From: Prochilodus magdalenae
Lineage: Eukaryota; Chordata; Actinopteri; Characiformes; Prochilodontidae
NCBI GenBank assembly: GCA_024036415.1
Contig: JAMWET010006583.1
Coordinates: forward strand, 171,001-235,000
Direction of reading: 5' to 3'
DNA: 64,000 nucleotides
The notes under the pieces were generated by a model, which saw only the letters and a list, made by a program, of their open reading frames with translations, ran no database searches and had not been told where the DNA came from. The position numbers and the translations under genes are program-made. This document shows positions 54,401-63,990 of this stretch, in pieces. Within the stretch, counting starts at the first letter, position 1. Every line of letters begins with the position of its first letter.

Positions 54401-57400
54401 GTTCTTATCACTTGTAAAACTTGGTGTCTAAATAACATCACATTTTAATTGTTTTAAAAATCATAAGCTCACCACATAAAAAAAATTAGTCCCCTTGTGT
54501 GTTTGAGGTCGTAGTAACTTCAGGCTCCTGCAGATGGCGCTGCATGAGAATGATTGGGCTATAAATCCCTGTGGGGTGTGAGTGATGGGATCCATAGGTT
54601 GGTAAGAGGTGCTACAGTGCAGGGAATGTCTCGTTCCATGTGTGGAAAACGCTCTAGGGCAGATGTTAATGATTGGCTAAAAGGAGGGACTGCATGTGGG
54701 CGTGGCCAAATACCATAGTGTGAAGGAAGTAGCTGAATCTGCAGGTGTATGGAAGCGTACGGTCATACGGGTCTACCAGCCGTGGCTAAAATCCCAGTCC
54801 ACAGGGAATTCTCCTCGGAATTGTGCCAGGGAAGGCATCCACCAAATCTGGCATTGATGTGGCCTACGTCCAGAAACTTGTCCGGTCCATGCCCAATCCA
54901 GCCACAGCTGTTATGGGTGCCCATGGAGGTATTACAGGGGGCTAGTTTTTTGTCTGGTGAGCGTATTTGGTGTGCAACACATCGTCTTCATTTTGCACGT
55001 GTTCAAACAACCACACAAATAAACCACCTCATGTTCTGAAATATGTACATGTACCGTCAAGGATTTTGAACTTCGAGAGGCCCAACAGATATGACCCCCA
55101 GGGTTAAAAGCCATGTTGCACTTACTGCGATGTGCTGATAGGAGTTGTTCATCATGGCGATCAGCATATTGAGAAGCACTACTAGAGAAATGATGTTATA
55201 GGTTCCAAACATCGTAGCCCCCACAAACTCTGTGAACTGGTGGTCCGGGTCAACATTAGTCACATACAGGTTAATGAGACCAAAGATGGACCAGAACAAG
55301 GACTGGAGGGTTTCAAATAACCTGGAACGAGACGAGAACTCCATGTTATTGACACACTGCACAAAATGCGATCTTGGCAAGTCAGTTTATCTCATAGAGG
55401 GGTTGGATAATGAAACTGAAACACCTGGTTTTAGACCACCATCATTTATTAGTATGGTGTAGGGCCTCCTTTTGCGGCCGATACAGCGTCAGTTGGTCTT
55501 GGGAATGACATATACTGCGTCCTGCACAGTGGTCAGAGGGATTTTAAGCCATTCTTCTTGCAGGATAGTGGCCAGGTCACTACGTGATGCTGGTGGAGGT
55601 TCGTCCTTCTTGGTGGTATGCTGACATTACCCTGGATACCGTGGCTCTTGATACATCACAAAGACTTGCTGTCTTGGTCACAGATGCGCCAGCAAGACGT
55701 GCACCAACAATCTGTCCTCTTTTGAACTCTGGTATGTCCCATAATGCTGTGTGCATTGCAGTATTTTGAGCAGAACTGTGCTCTTACCTGCTAACTGAAC
55801 CTTCACACTCTGCTCTTACTGGTGCAATGTGCAGTTAATGAAGACTGGCCACCAGGCTGGTCCAATTTAGCCATGAGACCTCCCACACTAACATGACAGG
55901 TGTTTCAGTTTCATTGTCCAATCCCTGTATGTAGCTGATGGACCTAAAAAGTCTTATCTTGAGATCATTATAAACTAGTTTTAAGATGATTTAACTCATT
56001 TCCAGGCGTGTTTTAAGTGACGTTAGTAAGCCAAGCTATCTCAAGATATTGGCAGATCATTTTACTTATATTAAGGAATGTGCTGGGAACATACCAAATG
56101 ATCTGCCCATATAGTGAGAAACTTAGGCTTACTAAAATCACTTAAAACTATTAAGAACTGCCTGAAAATGAGGCTAAACAATCTGAAAATGGGCAAATTA
56201 GCATACTACACGCTTACAATTAGCTTCCAAAACTCTCAAGTTGGGAATAAATGACAAGGACATGCTAGCTGCTGTTTGCATCAAGTAGCCCTTCTTGTGG
56301 TTCCAGACTCTTTCATGCATAAAAGCCCAGGCTTCTACCAAAGCGTCCCATTATACTGGAGTATGTTTGCATCCTAACGCCGGTGTTAGCAATTAATGCA
56401 CCCTTCTAACAGCAGACTCCACTAATTAGAAGAACCGTCTGGACACTTTGAACTTCAGGGCTACAAGTGTATGAACCGATCCGTCTCTCGCCCAGATGCT
56501 GAACGCTTCTGTAAAAGCATAGAGGATGTGACTGGCTTTCAGCCCAGGGCCTGTGCTGAAATACTGCTGGCTCTGGGTCTCCCTCCATCTGCTCCTTTAG
56601 TAGGCCTCGCTCGCATCGCCATTACTTAAATGGTTTGGATTCTGCTCTTGGCTGAGGTACATCACTGTGGCCATTGCGAAAGCATGGGTGTATAGATTCC
56701 TACAGGGAACCTTTCTGCTCCCGTATCAGGTATCATGTAGACATCTGAACTGGCGTTCAACACTTTAGCCTACCAGCGCAGATGTACAATAAGTGCAATG
56801 CCACTGATAGGGCTGTAATGAGTGTGTTGGTGTGGAGCAGCACTGAAAAATACACTCAGCATCCAGAGAACAGCTGCACCCAGAAGGAGGTGTGGGAGTG
56901 CGGTGGTGTTGGGAAGGAAGATAAAAGGTGACCAGGATCAATAACTGATGATAAGTTTAGACTGATATGATCAATATTTATTGAGCTACACATACAGAAG
57001 TCTGTCTCTCAGTATGGAGTCGGGCCGCCGTGTTTGCTAACCCAACACGCCAGACGTCTCGGTATGGAGCTGTAGAGGTTCCTAATGGAGTCCTGTGATA
57101 ACCCATCCCATGCAGCTTGAACATCCTCACACAGTTCCTGCAGATGGTGCGGTAGGGGTGGAGGTGGAGGGACACCAGGCCTTCTGGAGGTGTGACAACA
57201 AGCCGTTCATCTTGGTGCTGACCACGGTGCCTCCACACACGGATTCGTTGGGCGTCTCCACCAAGACTAAAGCGGGACTCGTCACTGAAGATGACCCGCT
57301 GCCATTCTGAGTCACTCCATGACAGTCTGGTACGACACCACTGCAGTCTTTGGTGACGGTGACGTGGTGTTAAGGACAGTCGTGGTAACGGTCTGTGTGC

Positions 57401-60238
57401 ATGTAGTCCTGCGTGGTGCAGCCGTCTGCTGATGGTGCTGCACTAACAGGATGACTCATGGAGGACACCACTGCTCCCTGAATATCCACAATGGTGGCTG
57501 TTGGGTCAGTCAGGTACACAGATAAGACCCGTCCTTGCTCACGTCACATGCATGGCAGAGCGTAAATCTTACATCATTGGAATGTCTCACAATGTTAAAC
57601 CCACCCACCAAGTTTAATTCCTGACGGTTGATTCCTTCTGGGTTCCACTATGGCCACTCCAAGGCCATGACTGTACATTCCTCCATAAATATAGTTTTAC
57701 ATAAGGAGGTGAGGTATTGTAAATGAGATTGAGTCCTCAGATACGTGAGCTTCTGCAGGTCTGGATCAGTTGGAAAGTTTGTCTTGTCAGACCACAGCAC
57801 ACATCTCCACCATGCTTCAGTCTTTTTCTTTTGATCTTGAGCCCAGAGAAGTCGGTGGCGCGTGTGCACAGTGTTGACACAAGGCTTCCTCTGTGCATAA
57901 CACTGTAACCTGCCTTTGTGGAAGTGGAAGTGGTTGGTCTAAATATATCTGAGCCCATGCGGTAATATCCATCACTGAGGCGTGCCAGTTTTACAGCAGT
58001 GCTGACTGAAGGTCCAAGGCATTCTGTTGTGGGTTTTGGTCTTGCTCTTTTCATACACAGATGAACCCTCTGATGATATTATGCACTACGGAGGATGAAA
58101 TGCATACAATCCTTGCGAATGTGTTTTGAGGAATGTTGCTCAGAAACTGTTGGCTTAAGCATTTTTGGTGCACCGTGTTGAGCTTCATGAAGACGAGGCC
58201 TGTCCTGACTGGAGGGTTCTTTTACACCCCTGTGTGATTAATAATGAGAATTACATATAAAATATTTTGTTTTGGTCTAAAAAATGTCCATAGTGGAACA
58301 AATAACGGCTCTGTGTTTATTACTGTATGAACATTATAATTATTAGTATTTCAGAATACCGCACACCAGGAGGTGAGGTCTGTAGAATGTCCTCCCCTGC
58401 TCACACTGTTCACACATGTCCTCTGATATTCACAGTGCTCTAGTATGTTCTCTCGATTCTTACTGCAGGTTCTCTTTTATTCACAATGTTCTAGAATGTT
58501 CTCCCCATATTCATTCACAGTGTTGTAGAATGTTCCTCACACTCTTCTAGAAAGTACTCTTTCATTCACAGTGTTCTAGAATGTTCCTTGCACTCTTCTA
58601 GAAGGTACTCTTTCATTCACAGTGTTCTAGAAAGTTCCTTACACCCTTCTAGAAGGTACTCTTTCATTCAGTGTTCTAGAACGTTCCTTACACTCTTCTA
58701 GAAGGTACTCTTTCAGTCACATTGTTTGTAGAATGTTCCTCACACTCTTCTAGAAGGTACTCTTTCATTCACAGTGTTGTAGAATGTTCCTCACACTCTT
58801 CTAGAAGGTACTCTTTCATTCAGTGTTCTAGAACGTTCCTTACACTCTTCTAGAAGGTACTCTTTCATTCACAGTATTCTAGAACGTTCCTCACACTCTT
58901 CTAGAAGGTACTTATTCATTCACAGTGTTCTGGAATGTTCCTCACACTCTTCTAGAAGGTACTCTTTCATTCACAGTGTTCTAGAATGTTCCTTACACTC
59001 TTCTAGGAGGTACTCTTTCATTCACAGTGTTCTAGAATGTTCCTTTGTTTTACTCACAGTGCTCTAGAATGTTCTCCCCATGCACATTGTTGTAGAATGT
59101 TCCTCACACTCTTCTAGAAGGTACTCTTTCATTCACAGTCCCCTAGAATGTTCTCCCTATTCACATTGTTGTAGAACGTTCCTCACACTCTTCTAGAATG
59201 TACTGTTTTACTCACATTGCTCTAGAACGTTCTGTGCATTCACAGTGTTGTAGAACCTTGGCCATGAAATGAGTGGATTTGGATGTTCAGGCCCACACAG
59301 CAACCGGATTACAGACAGACTAACTGGAGGTGCATTTGACCACCAGGACCTAATATTAACACCATGGTGCCTTAGTATTGTGTCCAGTTTGTCCATTTAA
59401 CTCTACTTTGTCCGGTTTGTATGAAGGTGTGTTTCACTTACGTGGTGAAGGCATTGTTCTGTTGTGAACAGCGAATCCCCTTGCATCTCGTGGTGCTATT
59501 GGCATCATGACCCTCAGTCTCGTAATAGAAGTAGAGCTGATTGAGACCGTTGGCAAAGGCCAGCAGCACCAGGCAGTAGATGAAAAGGAACTTGAGGATG
59601 TCCAGAAGCATTCGACCTAGCGAGATCTGCAGGGGGCCCAGGTGGGAGTTGGCTGTGAAGAGGGAGATCAGGCGCAGAGAGCTGAAGATGTTGGCGATGG
59701 CGAACAGTGCCTCTGACACCAGGGTGGGATGCCACATCTCCCACTCTTCTCGAGATTTCCTCTGGTGGTACTGGGGAGACAAGCCCCAAGAAGTTATTAG
59801 GGGTTCAGTGCCGGGAATCAGTCTAACCAGCCAGAAATTCCCGTTTCCCCAACATTCCACTCACAGCATACCTTTGTAAAAGCTACAATCTTCAGGGAGA
59901 TGGTGGCTAGGTACAGGGAATTCATCACAAAGTCCATGAGGTTCCACCAATCGTGGATGTAGTCCTGAAGGCCTCCATCCCACATCTGCTTGATCTCCGC
60001 CCAGATGAAGCCTGCAGAGGGATGACATTGAGAAAGCCCTAAACGCTACAGCTCACAGTTCTAAGACGATGCTCCCATGCTTACGAACCCGTTGCTCAAA
60101 CCGCTCGGCTCCAGAAAGTCTTCTCCAGCAGGTCCGACAGCTAAATCAATTAGCCAATGTAAAATAAATTACCTTCATCTAATGCTCTGCTGGGGATACA
60201 GGCATATCTCTTCCCATACCTAACTAATTATCAGACCT

Positions 60239-60283
<45 letters not shown>

Positions 60284-61493
60284 CTTTAGTTTAACTATGC
60301 AAGTCATTAAGAACCAATTCTTATTTACAATGGCAGCCTGGCCAGCGGCAAAGGCACTTAAGTAGAAGAGACAGAGGGATAAAATAAACAACAGTAATGA
60401 ACACAGGAGGAGGAGGAGGAGGAGGGTAAAATAAAATAAAATAATGTATTAATTATAATTAAAATATAATAAAATAAACTAATGTATTAATGAATTATAA
60501 TTAAAATAAAATAAAATAAATTATAATTATAATTAATGAACAACATATTTTATTTTATTTTAATTATAATTAATTAATAAATTAAAACAAAATATAATAA
60601 AATGAAAAAAAAAACAAAACACATCAAACATCAACAGACACATGTTGGCCCAAAAAACAGGCACAGAAAGACGACTGTCTTTCATCATTTGCTTTTGCCG
60701 TTAAGCATTACCGTTACTGCAACACAGTAGAGAGTTAAGTAGCCCGGTCCTACCGCAGCCCATTAACCAAATAGGCCCAGTAATGTTAAAATACGAACCA
60801 ACACAAACAATGCTTACTGACTGTGGAGACAACATTGTGCTACCTCCAGGCATGGGACACAAATGAGACTACACAGTGTGTTTGAGTGAGTTCTGGCACT
60901 GACCACAAATTCATTCTCAGTAGGAAAGAAAACAGGCCAAGCTAAAAATGGTATCTCCCACCATATAGCTGTCTCTGACGGGATCATATCAGGCAGCTTC
61001 TACCAAAAGGCTAAACCCGTTAGCATAGAAATGCTAGAAATGGTCCCCTGAGGTATTTTGTCCGTTCTATGTTCAACTTTTAGTTGTAGTAGCAACAACA
61101 ACAGCACCATTGATACAGTTTGCCATTGTGTTATCCAGGAATCAGGTCGCCCTTACCTATGACCCAGGGTAGGATCATCCACTCAACGGCGGTCGGCGTG
61201 GGGCCTTGTTGCTTGGGGTCTGTCTTCTCGATGTGCTGGGAGGCCAGCAGCAGGAGGAAGAGGAAGGTCAGGTAGGAGGCTGTGTGGCAGATGAACTTGA
61301 TGAAGGGCTTGCGGATGAAGAGGCCGTAGTGGCTCTTGGGGGCGATCAGGTAGAAGATGGAGAAGAGGGGGAACAGGAGGCCGATGAAGATGCACGTCAC
61401 AAACTTGCCGGCCCAATGTCGGCGCCTCCAGCCTGGGAACTCGTCATACCAGCGGGACGCCAGGAGCTGCTGACAGTTTGGCTGCGCTACAAA
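50789..61493 (-). CDS. trpc4: TRPC4 cation channel gene, 3' part (8 coding exons, starts off the right edge)
   Basis: Gene-level entry. TRPC4 is a plasma-membrane, receptor-operated, Ca2+-permeable non-selective cation channel that works as a tetramer downstream of Gq/Gi and phospholipase C. Exons, in transcription order: 61157-61493, 59872-60011, 59442-59770, 55126-55321, 52920-53111, 52649-52690, 52291-52380 and 50789-51406. They total 1944 nt, 647 residues plus stop, all in phase. They cover pre-S1 to S6, the TRP box and the C-tail. The tail segment [18 protein letters not shown], then IFSVCEEV, matches human TRPC4 ([27 protein letters not shown]) and not TRPC5, which settles the paralogue. 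The gene ends with a PDZ-type ISRL (human TTRL). The ankyrin-repeat N-terminus is outside the window. Confidence 0.95.
51664..52170 (+). repeat. Dispersed repeat, plus orientation, in intron between trpc4 exons G and H
   Basis: Marker blocks: tcaccagacaaaaaacgag, ggatgccttccccggcacag, gtatgaccgtacgcttccat, atggtctttggccacgccca, gccatctgcaggagcctgaag. Same family at 32270-32520, 32780-32870 and 33125-33250 (plus), and at 54525-54970 (minus). Element class not recognised. Confidence 0.75.
52291..52380 (-). CDS. trpc4: trpc4 exon G: C-terminal rib-helix segment
   Basis: 90 nt, 30 codons, phase 0 at both ends: [20 protein letters not shown], then [10 protein letters not shown]. Identical or nearly so to human TRPC4/5 ([24 protein letters not shown]). 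The acceptor is gcctttcttgcag|GAA and the donor AAG|gtgact. Confidence 0.94.
52649..52690 (-). CDS. trpc4: trpc4 exon F: 14-codon micro-exon
   Basis: 42 nt, exactly [14 protein letters not shown], matching human RRAADNLRRHHQYQ. The acceptor is ctcccacag|AGA and the donor CAG|gtaatg; phase 0 at both ends. Far too small to be seen as an ORF; placed by homology and splice signals. Confidence 0.9.
52920..53111 (-). CDS. trpc4: trpc4 exon E: TRP box and membrane-proximal C-tail
   Basis: 192 nt, 64 codons, phase 0 at both ends. It encodes [20 protein letters not shown] with the TRP box EWKFAR, then [20 protein letters not shown] and [20 protein letters not shown]. The acceptor is ctgtttcatag|GAC and the donor AGC|gtaagg. 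The TRP helix couples S6 gating to the cytosolic domain. Confidence 0.93.
53112..55125 (-). other. trpc4 intron between exons D and E
   Basis: It holds an LTR-like or retroelement-derived stretch (about 53270-54160, containing a 183-codon ORF without known domain on the plus strand, 53596-54147) and an inverted copy (54525-54970) of the repeat found at 51664-52170. No exon seen. Confidence 0.5.
54525..54970 (-). repeat. Dispersed repeat, minus orientation, in intron between trpc4 exons D and E
   Basis: Inverted copy of the 51664-52170 repeat (caggctcctgcagatggc ... atggaagcgtacggtcatac ... tcaccagacaaaaaacta on its minus strand). Confidence 0.75.
55126..55321 (-). CDS. trpc4: trpc4 exon D: pore helix, selectivity filter and S6
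   Basis: 196 nt encoding [20 protein letters not shown], the LFW motif and filter region of TRPC channels, then [19 protein letters not shown] and S6 [20 protein letters not shown]. The acceptor is ctcgttccag|G and the donor GCA|gtaagt (phase 0). A MITE remnant lies about 50 bases 5' of the acceptor. Confidence 0.94.
55395..55929 (-). mobile_element. Second Tc1-like family, internally deleted, nested in a MITE
   Basis: Ends are TAGAGGGGTTGGATAATG and CATTGTCCAATCCCTGTA, inverted repeats starting and ending with TA. After the 3'-side end, the minus strand encodes the N-terminal helix-turn-helix of a Tc1 transposase ([13 protein letters not shown], decayed, with an early frame break). The catalytic region is absent. 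The interrupted MITE resumes on both sides. Confidence 0.82.
55936..56215. mobile_element. AT-rich MITE, right part (interrupted by Tc1-like insertion)
   Basis: The interior block (cttatcttgagatcattata ... atctgcccatatagtgag) matches the family. The left terminus (gcgatcttggcaagtca) lies at 55369-55394 on the other side of the Tc1-like element. Confidence 0.6.
56851..57648 (-). mobile_element. Deleted Tc1-like element, copy 10 (nearly full length)
   Basis: About 800 bp on the minus strand in the intron between trpc4 exons C and D. One end reads TACACTCAGC then cagctgcacccagaagg; the other ends ttgattccttctgggt, the inverted counterpart. It has the longer internal junction. Confidence 0.83.
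57650..58230. repeat. Degenerate dispersed teleost repeat
   Basis: Marker blocks: cagaccacagcacacatctc, gagcccagagaagtcggtgg, tgagcccatgcggtaatatc. A related copy at 42060-42530 (gcccagagaagtcggcgacg). Class not assigned. Confidence 0.5.
58440..59245. repeat. 51-bp minisatellite in trpc4 intron
   Basis: Unit gttctagaatgttcctcaca ctcttctagaaggtactctt tcattcacagt, about 14 units with truncated variants. The unit contains short inverted ttctagaa palindromes. Confidence 0.92.
59442..59770 (-). CDS. trpc4: trpc4 exon C: S4, S5 and extracellular pore loop
   Basis: 329 nt encoding [20 protein letters not shown], the S4/linker [20 protein letters not shown] and S5 [20 protein letters not shown], then the outer loop with CKGIRC. 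The two cysteines of CKGIRC form the conserved extracellular disulfide in TRPC4/5 structures. The loop insert ([11 protein letters not shown]) is longer than in human TRPC4 (TKGLT) and contains a candidate N-glycosylation site, NST. The acceptor is tgtctccccag|TAC and the donor ACCAC|gtaagt. Confidence 0.94.
59872..60011 (-). CDS. trpc4: trpc4 exon B: S2-S3 region
   Basis: 140 nt encoding [20 protein letters not shown], then [20 protein letters not shown] and IVAFTK, which is S3. Almost identical to human TRPC4/5. The acceptor is cctctgcag|GC and the donor AAAG|gtatgc, ending in phase 0. No long ORF shows because the exon is short; it is recognised by translation. Confidence 0.93.
60012..61156 (-). 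other. trpc4 intron between exons A and B
   Basis: It holds a TTTA microsatellite (60238-60282), an AGG run (60407-60425) and a roughly 170-bp A/T-only block with internal inverted symmetry (60425-60600). The remainder (60600-61130) shows nothing recognisable. Confidence 0.55.
60238..60282. repeat. TTTA microsatellite
   Basis: About 11 tetranucleotide units. Confidence 0.93.
61157..61493 (-). CDS. trpc4: trpc4 exon A: pre-S1, S1 and start of S2
   Basis: 337 nt beginning [20 protein letters not shown] (human [20 protein letters not shown]). It continues through a hydrophobic pre-S1 segment, [18 protein letters not shown] (start of S1, running into FLLLLASQH) and [11 protein letters not shown] in S2. 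The acceptor is gattggtcag|TTT and the donor ATAG|gtaagg (phase 1). The region is GC-richer than its surroundings, typical of constrained coding sequence here. Confidence 0.92.
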
Positions 61494-62035
61494 CTGACCA
61501 ATCACAGGCGAGAAAAAAAGAATGGAGGAGAGTTTTGTTTAGATAGAAAGATTTAGAGAAGTGCTCCAGCAGTACAGACAAAAACACTGTTACCACTATT
61601 GTTGTATTCGTCCCGGATACTAGGTGGGTTTTATTAATTCCTTAGACTTTACAGAAAATGGCTATACTCATGGGCTGGAGGTTAGGGAACCAGCCTTGTG
61701 ACCGGAGGGTCGCTGGTTCGGTTCAATGGAGCCACAGGAACGATTGAAGGGCTGTTAAGAAGGGCACCTTCCCAAGCTACAGGGATGCCCACTGCTCCAG
61801 GCAAACCTGAGCTCTTATAGCAATTCCATTATAAACCACTGACTCTGATGGGAAGAGTGTGGAAACGCCTCTTCTCTTTGGACTGGTAGGATCCATAAAC
61901 AAGCGAGGAGGCTAATACAGCACTCATCTAAAGCTTAGACACACATAGCAGGTTCTCCTTATGTCTGTCTTAATGGTCTACTGTAGAATACAAGTGAAGA
62001 CACCAATCAGTCAAAAAGCACTCATGGAATTATAC

Positions 62036-62936
62036 AGTCCACCTTAAAACCCTCCAGAATGGAATTATACAGTCCACCTTAAAACCCAGAGAATGGAATT
62101 ATACAGTCCACCTTAAAACCCAGAGAATGGAATTATACCGTCCACCTTAAAACCCTCCAGAATGGAATTATACAGTCCACCTTAAAACCCTCCAGAATGG
62201 AATTATACAGTCCACCTTAAAAACCAGATAATGGAAGTATACAGTCCACCTTAAAACCCAGAGAATGGAATTATACAGTCCACCTTAAAACCCTCCAGAA
62301 TGGAAGTATACAGTCCACCTTAAAACCCTCCAGAATGGAATTATACAGTCCACCTTAAAACCCAGAGAATGGAATTATACAGTGCACCTTAAAACCCTCC
62401 AGAATGGAATTATACAGTCCACCTTAAAAACCAGATAATGGAAGTATACAGTCCACCTTAAAACCCTCCAGAATGGAAGTATACAGTCCACCTTAAAACC
62501 CTCCAGAATGGAATTATACAGTCCACCTTAAAACCCAGAGAATGGAATTATACAGTGCACCTTAAAACCCTCCAGAATGGAATTATACAGTCCACCTTAA
62601 AACCCAGAGAATGGAATTATACAGTCCACCTTAAAACCCTCCAGAATGGAATTATACAGTCCACCTTAAAACCCAGAGAATGGAATTATACAGTCCACCT
62701 TAAAACCCTCCAGAATGGAATTATACAGTCCACCTTAAAACCCAGAGAATGGAATTATACAGTCCACCTTAAAACCCTCCAGAATGGAATTATACAGTCC
62801 ACCTTAAAACCCTCCAGAATGGAATTATACAGTCCACCTTAAAACCCAGAGAATGGAATTATACAGTCCACCTTAAAACCCCCAGAATGGAATTATACAG
62901 TGCACCTTAAAAACCCCCAGAATGGAATTATACAGC
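62036..62936. repeat. 34/35-bp minisatellite, about 26 units
   Basis: Two alternating unit types: aatggaattatacagtccac cttaaaaccctccag (35) and the same ending cttaaaacccagag (34). In places they alternate as a 69-bp higher-order unit (62555-62800). Confidence 0.94.
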
Positions 62937-63392
62937 GTTAATAATGTCTTACAGGTCTATAGAGTGTCTCCCTTCTCAGGGGGGACTGCAGATGTTCACG
63001 TTGCCCCCGTTCCCCTTTCAGCTTCCCGAAATGGCATGTCATATAATCGCTGTCATAAGAAGAGCTTGTAACAAAGTGACATAAGCAAAAAGGCTACAGT
63101 GGTTAACTCCTTAACGTCACTGCTGACCAGTCCGATTAATAAACTTACAACATGAAACGATATTCACTGGGATGCATGTAATCAAGAAAGTGAGGGAGTA
63201 AATAAATATGCAAGTACATAAATAAATAAATAAATAAATAAGGGAAAATTCATAAATTCATTTTGGAAGGAATGTCTTGGAAAAAATATATTTGTCTCCA
63301 CAGGAGTGAAATCTAGTATTTTAAATAAATAAAATAAATTATTTACAAATTTTTTAAAAATTGCCTTTTTTAATGGACCTGTTGAGCTTTGG

Positions 63393-63393
<1 letters not shown>

Positions 63394-63461
<68 letters not shown>
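63394..63461. repeat. GATA microsatellite
   Basis: About 17 GATA units. Confidence 0.95.
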
Positions 63462-63462
<1 letters not shown>

Positions 63463-63639
63463 CTTTTGACTGTGTTTTGTTTTATTCACTTCGTTTTCGA
63501 TGTTTTCTTCCTTTTCTTTAACAAGCCATATCATTACTTCTCTTTTTTCAGACTGAAAATGGTAAATGATGAAAGTGGTAAGTGTGCAGAGTGATTGCAC
63601 AGCTTAAGTGTGTTGCTAGCTGGGTGCTATCAAGTTGTT

Positions 63640-63990
63640 AAAAAGAATGGGAGTCTATGGGAGGACCGAGGGAGGAATAAATGACACACAGAGGAGTGCG
63701 GGTCAGTATAGGTGTGGATTAGAGTTTGGGGATGTGTTCTGTTTGGTGGCAGTAGATTAAATAAGACAGTATTGTTTGAATGGGGGGTGAAAATGAATGA
63801 GAGTCTATGGAGGGAACGAGGGAGGAGTGTATGGCTGTGGATTAGAGTTTGGGGATCTGTCCTGTTTGGTGGCTGTGTAGGTTAAATGAGCCGGTAGGGT
63901 TTGTATAGGGGTGAAAATGAATGAGAGTCTATGGGAGGAAGGACGGATGTGGGAAAAAAAGACAAAGAGACGAGTGCGGGTCAGACCAAC
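63640..63990. repeat. Tandem satellite-like units (second locus)
   Basis: Two to three units with gagtctatgggagga, gagtgcgggtcagt, gtggattagagtttgggga. Same family as 9845-10450, spacing about 125-150 bases here. Confidence 0.75.

Larger units (their letters stand above)
55322..59441 (-). other. trpc4 intron between exons C and D
   Basis: It holds a Tc1-like element nested in a MITE (55370-56210), a complete deleted Tc1-like copy (56851-57648), a degenerate dispersed teleost repeat (57650-58230) and a 51-bp minisatellite (58440-59245). No exon seen; flanking phases join. Confidence 0.6.

Noticed and set aside
62555..62842. 95-codon repetitive ORF
   Set aside because: Frame kept open by the 69-bp dimer of the minisatellite.
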